NCBI GenBank assembly: GCA_934436245.1
Contig: CAKSAM010000026.1
Coordinates: forward strand, 1-36,971
Source of the DNA: an uncultured Acetatifactor sp.
Lineage (GTDB): Bacteria > Bacillota > Clostridia > Lachnospirales > Lachnospiraceae
Direction of reading: 5' to 3'
Length of the DNA: 36,971 bases
The notes below the pieces were generated by a model. It did not search any database and was not told where the DNA came from. It saw only the letters and a program-made list of their open reading frames with translations. A program made the translations under genes and the position numbers. Of this stretch, positions 8,801-14,608 are shown in pieces. Within the stretch, counting starts at the first letter, position 1. Every line of letters starts with the position of its first letter.

Positions 8801-10607
8801 AGGGGGCTCCTATACAGAGTCTCAGAAGGTAAGTCTGACATCAGCCACAGAGGGAGCAGACATTTACTATACGATGGATGGAAGTGACCCGGCATTAGCA
8901 AACGGTGAACTGTATGGAAAAACGGAGAAGTATGTAACGCCAATCGATGTTTTGGGATTGGAGGGACAGAATGTTACGATTACCATTAAGGCAATAGCGG
9001 TAAAAGAAGGAATGTCGGACAGCGAGATTACGACTTATGTTTATCACATTAATAAGCCGATTAAGGAGATCGCAGAGGTGGCTGTCACAGGCATCGATGC
9101 CCCGGCAGCGGGAAAAACACTGGATACAACGGCTGACTGTGCAACGGAAGGAGTAAGTGTTGAGAGCGTTGAGTGGAAGACATCAGATCTTAACACCGGT
9201 GTCACAACAGCGGGATATGAAACAAGCTATGCCGTACTGGTAAAGCTGAAAGCTAATGACGGCCGTGTATTCAGCCCGGCTGTTACGGGAACCGTGAATG
9301 GAATTGCAGCGGAAGTCGAGAGAGATCTGACGAATACAGACGGAACGATCACAGCAGTTACGGTGTGGATAAAGTTTGCCGAGACGGGCAGGGACAAGCT
9401 TGTAAGTATTACAGCTCCGTCATCCCGTGTCGTGAAGAACGGAACAGCCTATGAAAACATGGGGCTGCCGACAACGGTTGCTATTGTGACCGAAGGCCAG
9501 ACAGTGACGACAGCGGCGGTGGCATGGGATACAACGACCCCGGCAGCGGGAAGCTATGACCCGGCTCTGGCGACAGAGCAGACGGTGACATTGAACGGTA
9601 CGGTGACATGTCCCGATACGATTGACTCGAATGGAGTCTCTCTTGCTACGACGATCACCATAACCATAAGGGCAATCGATGCAACATCGCATTTCATCAC
9701 AGTATCCTCTGGCGATGCGGGAAGTGTGTCCCCGGACGGCATGGTGGAGGTACCGGACGGAGGAAGCCAGACATTTACCATCACACCCAATGAAGGCTAC
9801 GAGGTCGATACTGTGAAGGTTGACGGCAACAACGTGGGAGCGGTGACAAGTTATACCTTTGAGAATGTGACGGCAGATCATAAGCTGGAGGCACTTTTTA
9901 AACAGAGCAGTGCACCGGTAGTTACGCCTACACCGACAGCAACCCCGGTACCAACAGAGACCCCGGCATCGACAGCGGTTCCGGCATCTTCGGAGAAATC
10001 GGACTCGTCGGCGGAACCGGAAGCGACGGCGACTCCGGCACCGACAGCTACACCCGCACCGACGGCGACCCCGGCACCGGCGAAGACTCCCGTGCCGACG
10101 AAGACCCCGGCACCGGAAGCCTACCGGATCTTAGACGGCGCTGACAGCAAATGGGTGCAGGATGAGGATGGCAGTGTCATTATAAGAGGTAATGGAGAAT
10201 TCAGTAAATTCACAGGAGTGAAGGTCGATGGCGAGCTGATCGATGAGGAAAATTATACTGCATCGGAAGGTTCGACGATCATTACACTTAAGAAGGAATA
10301 CCTGGATACTCTTCCGGAAGGAACCCACAGCTTTGAAATCCTGTGGATCGACGGTTCGGCACATACGAATTTCACGGTCGCAAAGAGTACGGCCGGTGGT
10401 CAGGAAAATTCCGGAAATGCGGCAGGCTCCGGCAATCAGGAACCGTCAGAGACAGGCGTACCGGCCGACAACGGAAATACAGCAGAGGTGATCTCTCAGA
10501 CGGACGAGGGCGGCAGCAGTATACCCTGGGGGATACTTGTAATTGTCCTTGTGGTACTGGCGGGAACAGCAGGAGTGATCATTTTCAGACAACGACAGGA
10601 TACTTAA
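5838..10607 (+). CDS. very large surface protein with DUF6273-like, Ig-like, chitobiase-C-like and InlB-type repeat domains
   Basis: The 1589-aa product has an N-terminal signal peptide (Lys-rich start, hydrophobic core LLGLLPM, cleavage near VQAQ) and a C-terminal helix (about 1563-1585) with RQRQDT inside, so it should be membrane-anchored and exposed. Two DUF6273-like modules (about 55-290 and 430-620) share FWLRT/WWLRS and PAxxLxLSxVLF signatures. Two related Ig-like modules of ~210 aa begin near 768 and 1081, separated by a chitobiase-C-type domain (YTMDGSDP). An InlB-type repeat (about 1284-1355), a Pro/Thr linker, and an X2-like Ig domain (about 1430-1515) follow. Adhesion or polysaccharide contact is plausible but inferred. 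The ATG at 5838 begins the signal peptide; an upstream in-frame ATG (5754) would spoil it. A terminator follows. Confidence 0.8.
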   Translation: MKTKGWKVKKGIVRMAATAMLLGLLPMTPANTLTVQAQNNTPSVTTYASKEQLMTAFTPGTENAAIGTLEFGKDENENTMTWYILGKDTGVEGDNIAIFATAPIMQSKMFWENYNNIDKLSECDYGGKTVTHVYQTHYGVSAIRNELKGLATNESYFSATEQSLMNATKIRTWDRYSDLYYTVADKLYLLACAQLNPGTGGGTALWAGSGDQIVLSMNSYWSSGKYFWLRTPKDDIFVWFAVPGERYYDHSSSLVDSGEVNKGYPNGFSVRPAANLNLSSVLFASSVPVVSLTNDVPQEKILYAKDADPMTLRMDGSGKQIGTVSYNNNRKVITVERDDATIAKEVRLVIQGKDSLDYYYMVKLPETQETTYDFSTLSSTPDWLKEADLSECRIWLEMTEGGVTYAVNAEYKEAFQAPTVYAMNIGTAPLYKVSYGWNETEGVQVSYGSESALYHVLDKDDESVLLHGDGKKTMTFASSGNQWSGSAAETWLNGDYYTTAFSKLERSAIKNTTLSDRADYTIRRTNYNDKTAEDHIFLLSAYEADKLYEDACERKQDTSWWLRSADSTDSTKVATVNAEGKIESSPVTTDQIKVSPAFRLDLSAVLFTTAKGENKTSSVSERNEKAYTDAKIWRLTLKDDRKTIGVQEDKRVSRYPNGTIEVPYQYTDNASGEEKVNQISVMITDKPYGDEGAKIQYYGALKGLESSPESTGTGTFFLPYNLRSKTLGTGYHLYLLAEHVSDAGATDYASAPYEITEFSTTSTLDISSIEVTDIDPPVAGEELDTEATCTTEHVSVKNISWITSTGRPVTTTTAGYNTGYVADITLQADDGYAFNDTITNGTFQAKVVYIDAAGQKHVIYGRISKDTYRTVILRVDFNDTEKDKLESIPAPEPLYVSNGTSWDDIESQLPTKIAIVTEGKSVSTADVKWEISEAKKSYDRNSPARQTFTLTGTVTPYNIDQNGVDCTVKMDVIVKAENQVEKPKADPAGGSYTESQKVSLTSATEGADIYYTMDGSDPALANGELYGKTEKYVTPIDVLGLEGQNVTITIKAIAVKEGMSDSEITTYVYHINKPIKEIAEVAVTGIDAPAAGKTLDTTADCATEGVSVESVEWKTSDLNTGVTTAGYETSYAVLVKLKANDGRVFSPAVTGTVNGIAAEVERDLTNTDGTITAVTVWIKFAETGRDKLVSITAPSSRVVKNGTAYENMGLPTTVAIVTEGQTVTTAAVAWDTTTPAAGSYDPALATEQTVTLNGTVTCPDTIDSNGVSLATTITITIRAIDATSHFITVSSGDAGSVSPDGMVEVPDGGSQTFTITPNEGYEVDTVKVDGNNVGAVTSYTFENVTADHKLEALFKQSSAPVVTPTPTATPVPTETPASTAVPASSEKSDSSAEPEATATPAPTATPAPTATPAPAKTPVPTKTPAPEAYRILDGADSKWVQDEDGSVIIRGNGEFSKFTGVKVDGELIDEENYTASEGSTIITLKKEYLDTLPEGTHSFEILWIDGSAHTNFTVAKSTAGGQENSGNAAGSGNQEPSETGVPADNGNTAEVISQTDEGGSSIPWGILVIVLVVLAGTAGVIIFRQRQDT
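8136..9690 (+). repeat. two diverged copies of a ~210-residue Ig-like module
   Basis: Within the large surface gene, the stretch beginning VTDIDPPVAGEELDT (near 8140) recurs as VTGIDAPAAGKTLDT (near 9080). The order of shared landmarks is the same in both: TTAGY, then DKL-[VE]-SI-x-AP, then a conserved VAIVTEG-type strand, and a final VTLNGTV/FTLTGTV segment. The two copies are separated by the chitobiase-C-like domain. This indicates internal duplication followed by divergence. Confidence 0.65.
9919..10122 (+). repeat. Pro/Thr/Ala-rich linker encoded by short repeats
   Basis: This part of the large surface gene encodes TPTPTATPVPTETP-type repeats, with a Ser/Glu-rich break, then repeated TPAPTA units. 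Such stretches are usually extended, often glycosylated spacers that hold domains away from the cell wall. The DNA shows repeated ACCCCGGCACCG-type units, so copy number may vary between strains. Confidence 0.75.
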
Positions 10608-10618
10608 GAGACCTTAAG

Positions 10619-10645
10619 AGGGGCGGTTTACCCGCCCCTTCTTTC
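10619..10645 (+). terminator. terminator of the 1589-aa surface gene
   Basis: AGGGGCGG (10619-10626) and CCGCCCCT (10632-10639) form a GC-rich 8-bp stem with loop TTTAC, followed by TCTTTC. It lies 12 bases after the stop codon. Confidence 0.85.
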
Positions 10646-10704
10646 ATTATGGATGGATTACATAAAGGAATGGAATTACATCATTTATATTTTTGGGAAA
10701 ACAG

Positions 10705-10733
10705 TTGACGTAGAACGCAGATTATGTTATAGT
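10705..10733 (+). promoter_or_regulatory. sigma-A promoter of rpmG-secE-nusG
   Basis: TTGACG (10705-10710), 17 bases and TATAGT (10728-10733), 76 bases before the rpmG start. It is the first promoter of the ribosomal protein/RNA polymerase cluster. Confidence 0.85.
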
Positions 10734-10808
10734 GTTCAAGCGAGATGAGATTTAGGTCTTTTTTTTATGCTTAAATTTAGAGATCAGAAAACACGTGGAG
10801 GTAGAAAA

Positions 10809-10958
10809 ATGCGTACAAAAATTACTTTAGCATGTACCGAGTGCAAGCAGCGTAACTACAATACTACCAAGGATAAGAAGACTCATCCTGATAGAATGGA
10901 AACCAAGAAGTATTGTAGATTCTGCAAGACACATACATTGCACAAAGAAACCAAATAA
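10809..10958 (+). CDS. rpmG: 50S ribosomal protein L33
   Basis: The 49-aa product is bL33 of the large ribosomal subunit. Two CxxC pairs, CTEC and CRFC, mark it as the zinc-binding (C+) form. The length and the start [13 protein letters not shown] are typical. The ATG at 10809 is chosen because GGAGGT lies upstream and the family begins MR[TV]; the open frame extends 14 codons further to a site with no ribosome binding site. It precedes secE and nusG, the usual order in Clostridia. Confidence 0.95.
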   Translation: MRTKITLACTECKQRNYNTTKDKKTHPDRMETKKYCRFCKTHTLHKETK

Positions 10959-10985
10959 TCAGCCGTTCTAGTATGGGAGGTCGAA

Positions 10986-11189
10986 ATGGGAGATTCCGCA
11001 GAAAAACAGAAGCGCCCCAGTTTCTTCAAAGGCGCAAAAGCTGAATTTAAGAAAATTTCATGGCCGGACAGACAATCAACATTGAAGCAATCCGTAGCGG
11101 TTGTTGCAATATCTGTTGTAGTGGGTGTGATTATTGCGGTTCTGGATTACTTTATCCAGTTCGGCGTAAACTTCTTAACATCATTATAG
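10986..11189 (+). CDS. secE: preprotein translocase subunit SecE
   Basis: The 67-aa membrane protein is the small essential subunit of the SecYEG channel. After a charged N terminus, the family signature EFKKISWPDRQSTLKQS lies at about 20-36, followed by one transmembrane helix (about 38-60) rich in Val and Ile. The one-helix form and length are normal for Firmicutes. The site GGGAGG lies 7 bases before the ATG. It is flanked by rpmG (27-base gap) and nusG (15-base gap), so all three are cotranscribed. Confidence 0.96.
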   Translation: MGDSAEKQKRPSFFKGAKAEFKKISWPDRQSTLKQSVAVVAISVVVGVIIAVLDYFIQFGVNFLTSL

Positions 11190-11204
11190 AGCGAGGGTGA
11201 TTGT

Positions 11205-11723
11205 ATGGCAGAGGCAAAATGGTATGTAGTCCATACCTATTCAGGATATGAGAACAAGGTCAAAGCCAATATTGAGAAGACCATAGAGAACAACAAGAGT
11301 CTGGCAGAACAGATCCTTGAGGTGAGAGTTCCCATGCAGGATGTCGTAGAACTGAAGGACGGCGCCCGCAAGACGGTCTCCAAGAAAATGTTCCCCGGCT
11401 ATGTGCTTCTCAACATGGAGATGAACGATGATACCTGGTATGTCGTTCGCAATACCCGTGGTGTGACCGGTTTCGTAGGTCCCGGAAGTAAACCTGTACC
11501 TCTTACAGAAGCTGAGATGAAGCCTTTGGGCATTAAGACCGAGAACGTATCTATCGACTTTGGCGAAGGTGACAGCATTGCTGTGGTAGCCGGAGTATGG
11601 AAAGATACTGTCGGCGTGGTGCAGAAACTGGACTATGGCAAACAGACAGCTACGATCAATGTAGAAATGTTTGGAAGAGAGACCCCTGTGGAAATCAGCT
11701 TTGCAGAGGTCAGAAAGCTTTAA
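11205..11723 (+). CDS. nusG: transcription termination/antitermination factor NusG
   Basis: The 172-aa product binds RNA polymerase at the clamp and influences pausing and termination. The N-terminal NGN domain starts AKWYVVHTYSGYENKVKANIE and includes FPGYVLL and VRNTRGVTGFVG. The KOW domain (about 122-172) carries the VAGVWKDTVGVVQKLD strand-loop region. Length and domains are normal. A GAGGGTGA site precedes the ATG. A long leader (11724-11900) separates it from rplK. Confidence 0.97.
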   Translation: MAEAKWYVVHTYSGYENKVKANIEKTIENNKSLAEQILEVRVPMQDVVELKDGARKTVSKKMFPGYVLLNMEMNDDTWYVVRNTRGVTGFVGPGSKPVPLTEAEMKPLGIKTENVSIDFGEGDSIAVVAGVWKDTVGVVQKLDYGKQTATINVEMFGRETPVEISFAEVRKL

Positions 11724-11811
11724 TAAGCTTACAAGGATATTTTTTCTCACGGACAATTCCGGAGATAAAATATAAAACTCTCGGAAACCGCAAGGAGAAG
11801 AGAGTGGCAGC

Positions 11812-11889
11812 ATGAAAGGAACGGGAAGCCGTTCCAGTGGGAGCAGGAGGCAGAATCAAAGCAGCCTGCGCCGAATTACCACATTATAG
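11812..11889 (+). promoter_or_regulatory. rplK leader with a 23S rRNA-like L1 binding site
   Basis: The nusG-rplK gap contains a 7-bp hairpin, GGAACGG (11818-11824), loop GAAG, CCGTTCC (11829-11835). Next comes GTGG-GAG (11837-11843) facing GAATTA-CCAC (11874-11882): GTGG pairs with CCAC, GAG and GAATTA face each other, and GCAGG (11843-11847) pairs with CCTGC (11865-11869) above. This reproduces the lower stem and internal loop of helices 76-77 of 23S rRNA (GGUGG-GAG ... GAAAUA-CCACC), where L1 binds. In bacteria and archaea L1 is known to repress its own L11-L1 operon through such mimicry. A 25-codon open frame here is most likely a by-product of the RNA structure. Confidence 0.75.
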
Positions 11890-11900
11890 GAGGTGCCACA

Positions 11901-12326
11901 ATGGCAAAGAAAGTAGAAGGATATATCAAGTTACAGATCCCTGCCGGCAAAGCAACACCGGCTCCCCCTGTCGGTCCTGCACTTGGACAGCACGGGGTTA
12001 ACATCGTTGAATTTACAAAGCAGTTCAACGCAAGAACAGCAGACAAGGGAGATCTTATCATTCCCGTAGTTATTACTGTATATGCAGACAGAAGCTTTAG
12101 TTTCGTTACAAAGACTCCCCCTGCAGCAGTACTGTTAAAGAAAGCCTGCAACATCAAGTCCGGTTCCGGCGTTCCCAACAAGACCAAGGTAGCTACCATT
12201 TCCAAGGCTAAGGTTCAGGAAATCGCTGAGATGAAGATGCCGGATCTGAATGCAGCAAGCCTGGAAGCAGCTATGAGCATGATCGCTGGTACTGCACGCA
12301 GCATGGGTATTGTTGTTGAGGAGTAA
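11901..12326 (+). CDS. rplK: 50S ribosomal protein L11
   Basis: The 141-aa product forms the base of the L11 stalk at the GTPase-associated centre. The N-terminal domain starts [19 protein letters not shown] and contains [14 protein letters not shown]. The C-terminal rRNA-binding domain ends [16 protein letters not shown]. Length is exactly that of the family. The AGGAGGT site is 8 bases before the ATG. It is the first gene of the rplK-rplA pair and is preceded by the L1-type leader described separately. Confidence 0.98.
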   Translation: MAKKVEGYIKLQIPAGKATPAPPVGPALGQHGVNIVEFTKQFNARTADKGDLIIPVVITVYADRSFSFVTKTPPAAVLLKKACNIKSGSGVPNKTKVATISKAKVQEIAEMKMPDLNAASLEAAMSMIAGTARSMGIVVEE

Positions 12327-12343
12327 CTTATAAATATTTGGGA

Positions 12344-12365
12344 GGCAATCGACAATGAGATTGCC
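12344..12365 (+). other. hairpin in the rplK-rplA gap
   Basis: GGCAATC (12344-12350), loop GACAATGA, GATTGCC (12359-12365) form a perfect 7-bp stem preceded by TTGGGA and located 23 bases before the rplA start. It is not followed by a T tract. It may modulate coupling between rplK and rplA, or be a weak second L1 site (GGGAG before the stem, ACC after). Function is unknown. Confidence 0.45.
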
Positions 12366-12388
12366 GCTGGAACCTAGGAGGTAAAATA

Positions 12389-13078
12389 ATGAAACATGGT
12401 AAGAAATATACCGAAGCTGCCAAGCTGGTAGATCGCGCTACGTTCTATGAGCCTAACGATGCTATCGCTCTGGTTAAGAAAACTGCAACTGCTAAATTCG
12501 ATGAGACCATTGAAGTTCACATCAGAACCGGTTGTGACGGACGTCACGCTGAGCAGCAGATCCGTGGCGCAGTTGTACTGCCTAACGGAACCGGTAAGAC
12601 TGTAAAAGTTCTGGTATTCGCAAAGGGCGATAAGATCAACGAGGCTGAAGCAGCAGGCGCTGATTATGTAGGCGGCGAGGAGCTGATCCCGAAGATCCAG
12701 AACGAAGGATGGCTGGACTTCGACGTTGTAGTAGCAACTCCTGATATGATGGGTGTTGTAGGTCGTCTGGGTAAGGTTCTCGGACCTAAGGGCTTAATGC
12801 CTAACCCTAAGGCTGGTACCGTAACCATGGATGTAACCAAGGCAGTTAACGATATCAAAGCCGGTAAGATCGAGTACAGACTTGATAAGACCAACATCGT
12901 GCATGTTCCTGTTGGTAAGGCTTCTTTCTCTGAGGAAGCTCTGCAGGAGAACTTTAACGCACTTATGGACGCTATCGTAAAGGCTAAGCCCAGCGCATTA
13001 AAGGGTCAGTATCTGAGAAGCATTACTCTGACCAGCACAATGGGACCTGGCGTTAAGGTAAGCGTAGCAAAGTTCTAA
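12389..13078 (+). CDS. rplA: 50S ribosomal protein L1
   Basis: The 229-aa product forms the L1 stalk at the E site and is the expected autoregulator of this operon. It starts [16 protein letters not shown] and contains the family signature around [18 protein letters not shown] with GTVT after it, then NFNALMDAI and the terminal [14 protein letters not shown]. Length is normal. The TAGGAGGT site lies about 9 bases before the ATG. A strong terminator follows. Confidence 0.98.
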   Translation: MKHGKKYTEAAKLVDRATFYEPNDAIALVKKTATAKFDETIEVHIRTGCDGRHAEQQIRGAVVLPNGTGKTVKVLVFAKGDKINEAEAAGADYVGGEELIPKIQNEGWLDFDVVVATPDMMGVVGRLGKVLGPKGLMPNPKAGTVTMDVTKAVNDIKAGKIEYRLDKTNIVHVPVGKASFSEEALQENFNALMDAIVKAKPSALKGQYLRSITLTSTMGPGVKVSVAKF

Positions 13079-13118
13079 TCTGATCTCTAATCTAATTAGA
13101 TAACGAATGCGGGAAGAG

Positions 13119-13150
13119 CCGCTTCACTGTGTACAGTGAGGCGGTTTTTT
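13119..13150 (+). terminator. intrinsic terminator after rplA
   Basis: CCGCTTCACTG (13119-13129), loop TGTA, CAGTGAGGCGG (13134-13144) form an 11-bp stem with one G-T pair, followed by six T (13145-13150). It separates rplKA from rplJL. Confidence 0.92.
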
Positions 13151-13171
13151 GCAAAAAATATTAAATAATCC

Positions 13172-13200
13172 TTGACAAGCACGGTCTCCTATGCTATCCT
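13172..13200 (+). promoter_or_regulatory. sigma-A promoter of rplJL
   Basis: TTGACA (13172-13177), 17 bases and TATCCT (13195-13200). Transcription would start near 13207, just at the beginning of the L10 leader. Confidence 0.85.
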
Positions 13201-13206
13201 ATCTGA

Positions 13207-13318
13207 GGTTGTAAAACTATGCCGAAGACAGCAGGTGCAAGGGAGACCGAGCGTAAGTCCTGCCGAGGAGATAAGTATGATGATGTCATCTCTCTGTGTC
13301 TTCACAGGGAGGTTTTTT
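13207..13318 (+). ncRNA. ribosomal protein L10 leader with transcription attenuator
   Basis: The leader has the L10-binding core: CGAAGACAGCAGGTG (13223-13237) and AAGTCCTGCCGAGG (13255-13268), where GCAGG (13231-13235) pairs with CCTGC (13259-13263), as in the known L10 leader family. Downstream, CTCTCTGTG (13290-13298), loop TCTT, CACAGGGAG (13303-13311) and six T (13313-13318) form a terminator. GAGAT (13268-13272) could pair instead with ATCTC (13288-13292), which overlaps the terminator arm and could act as the antiterminator. The likely effect is that excess L10-L12 complex favours termination; this switch is inferred. Confidence 0.85.
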
Positions 13319-13378
13319 ACTTTATAGGATTCTATCCTATTCTTCTTATCGGCACAAAATCTATAAGGAGGTAAAGAA

Positions 13379-13915
13379 ATGGCAAAAGTTGAATTAAAAC
13401 AGCCTGTAGTAGAAGAGATTTCTGCTGGTATCAAGGATGCCCAGTCTGTAGTTCTGGTAGACTACCGTGGACTTACTGTTGAGCAGGATACCCAGTTACG
13501 TAAGAGCTTACGTGAGGCAGGAGTTAGCTACAAGGTTTACAAGAACACCATGATGAACTTCGCGTTCAAGGGTACACAGTTCGAAGGTCTGTCCGAGTAT
13601 CTGGAAGGACCCAGCGCAATGGCTTACTCTACCGAGGATGCAACCGCTCCTGCAAGAGTATTGGCTCAGTTCGCTAAGACTGCTGATAAGCTTGAGATCA
13701 AGGCCGGTGTGGTAGAAGGTACTGTTTATGATGCTAAGGGTATGGCTGCAATCGCTAACATCCCTTCCAGAGACGTACTCATCTCCAAACTGCTTGGCAG
13801 CTTACAGAGTCCTATCACCAATTTTGCACGTGTTATGAATCAGCTGGCTGAAAAAGGCGGCGCAGCAGCTTGTGAAGCAGCAGCTCCCGCTGAAGAAGCA
13901 CCCGCAGCTGAATAA
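13379..13915 (+). CDS. rplJ: 50S ribosomal protein L10
   Basis: The 178-aa product anchors L7/L12 dimers to the ribosomal stalk and is the expected ligand of the leader RNA in front of it. It begins AKVELKQPVVEEISAGIK and contains SVVLVDYRGLTVEQ and RKSLREAGVSYKVYKNT, typical of the family. The C-terminal Ala/Glu/Pro-rich tail (CEAAAPAEEAPAAE) extends slightly beyond the usual ~165-175 residues, common in Clostridia. An AGGAGGT site is 7 bases upstream. Confidence 0.97.
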   Translation: MAKVELKQPVVEEISAGIKDAQSVVLVDYRGLTVEQDTQLRKSLREAGVSYKVYKNTMMNFAFKGTQFEGLSEYLEGPSAMAYSTEDATAPARVLAQFAKTADKLEIKAGVVEGTVYDAKGMAAIANIPSRDVLISKLLGSLQSPITNFARVMNQLAEKGGAAACEAAAPAEEAPAAE

Positions 13916-13967
13916 TATTGCAGCTAATTGACAATCAATCAAAATATTTCAAATGGAGGAAATGAAA

Positions 13968-14339
13968 ATGGCTAAATTAACAGCACAGGAATTAATCGAT
14001 GCTATCAAAGAGTTATCTGTATTAGAGTTAAATGATCTCGTAAAGGCTTGCGAGGAGGAGTTCGGTGTATCCGCAGCAGCTGGCGTTGTTGTAGCAGCAG
14101 CTGGCCCTGCTGAAGCAGCAGAAGAGAAGACCGAGTTCGATGTAGAGCTGACCGAGGTTGGCGCTGAGAAGGTTAAGGTTATCAAGGTTGTTCGTGAAGT
14201 AACCGGTCTGGGCCTGAAGGAAGCTAAGGACGTAGTTGACGGAGCTCCTAAGGTTGTTAAGGAAGGCGCTTCTAAGGAAGAGGCTGAGGACATCAAGAAG
14301 AAGCTTGAGGAAGTTGGCGCAAAGGTTACTCTGAAGTAA
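13968..14339 (+). CDS. rplL: 50S ribosomal protein L7/L12
   Basis: The 123-aa product is the multicopy stalk protein that recruits translation GTPases. An N-terminal dimerisation domain (about 1-35) is followed by an Ala/Val-rich hinge ([17 protein letters not shown]) and a C-terminal domain with [19 protein letters not shown] and the terminal VGAKVTLK. The start at 13968 is chosen because GGAGGA lies 7 bases upstream and the family begins MAKLT; a frame-linked ATG at 13953 would add five residues and has no good site. Confidence 0.97.
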   Translation: MAKLTAQELIDAIKELSVLELNDLVKACEEEFGVSAAAGVVVAAAGPAEAAEEKTEFDVELTEVGAEKVKVIKVVREVTGLGLKEAKDVVDGAPKVVKEGASKEEAEDIKKKLEEVGAKVTLK

Positions 14340-14361
14340 TTTTTAACCAGTATATGACTGA

Positions 14362-14395
14362 CCATGTGCCGGCACCTGTCGGTACATGGTTTTTC
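14362..14395 (+). terminator. intrinsic terminator after rplL
   Basis: CCATGTGCCG (14362-14371) and CGGTACATGG (14380-14389) form a 10-bp stem with one G-T pair, followed by TTTTTC. It ends the rplJL unit; rpoBC then has its own promoter. Confidence 0.88.
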
Positions 14396-14462
14396 TTATT
14401 CACATCTGTCTGTTATAATTTTTAGAAATATCTATTCTTTTTAAATAATTCAAAATATTTCC

Positions 14463-14491
14463 TTGACGTATTTTCAACATTGTGCTATTAT
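14463..14491 (+). promoter_or_regulatory. sigma-A promoter of rpoBC
   Basis: TTGACG (14463-14468), 17 bases and TATTAT (14486-14491). The perfect palindrome ATAGTGCACTAT (14494-14505) covers the predicted start point and could be an operator or a 5' hairpin. The leader to rpoB is about 110 bases. Confidence 0.82.
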
Positions 14492-14608
14492 GGATAGTGC
14501 ACTATTGTGCGGTACCATGCTTATTTGTCATGCCATAAAACTGGTGTTTATATATACTGCATTGTTGCCGACGCAAAATAGGCTTTAAATCTGAAAGAAC
14601 GGGGTGAA

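Noticed and set aside
10525..10607. Sortase (LPXTG) signal at the end of the 1589-aa surface protein
   Set aside because: The sequence before the helix has no LPXTG or close variant; membrane anchoring is the simpler reading.
11812..11889. 25-codon open frame in the rplK leader
   Set aside because: It coincides with the L1-type RNA structure and its stop overlaps the rplK site; the base pattern is explained by RNA pairing. A leader peptide is possible but unsupported.
13079..13118. Possible small RNA or gene between rplA and its terminator
   Set aside because: Only 40 bases, AT-rich, no open frame and no promoter.
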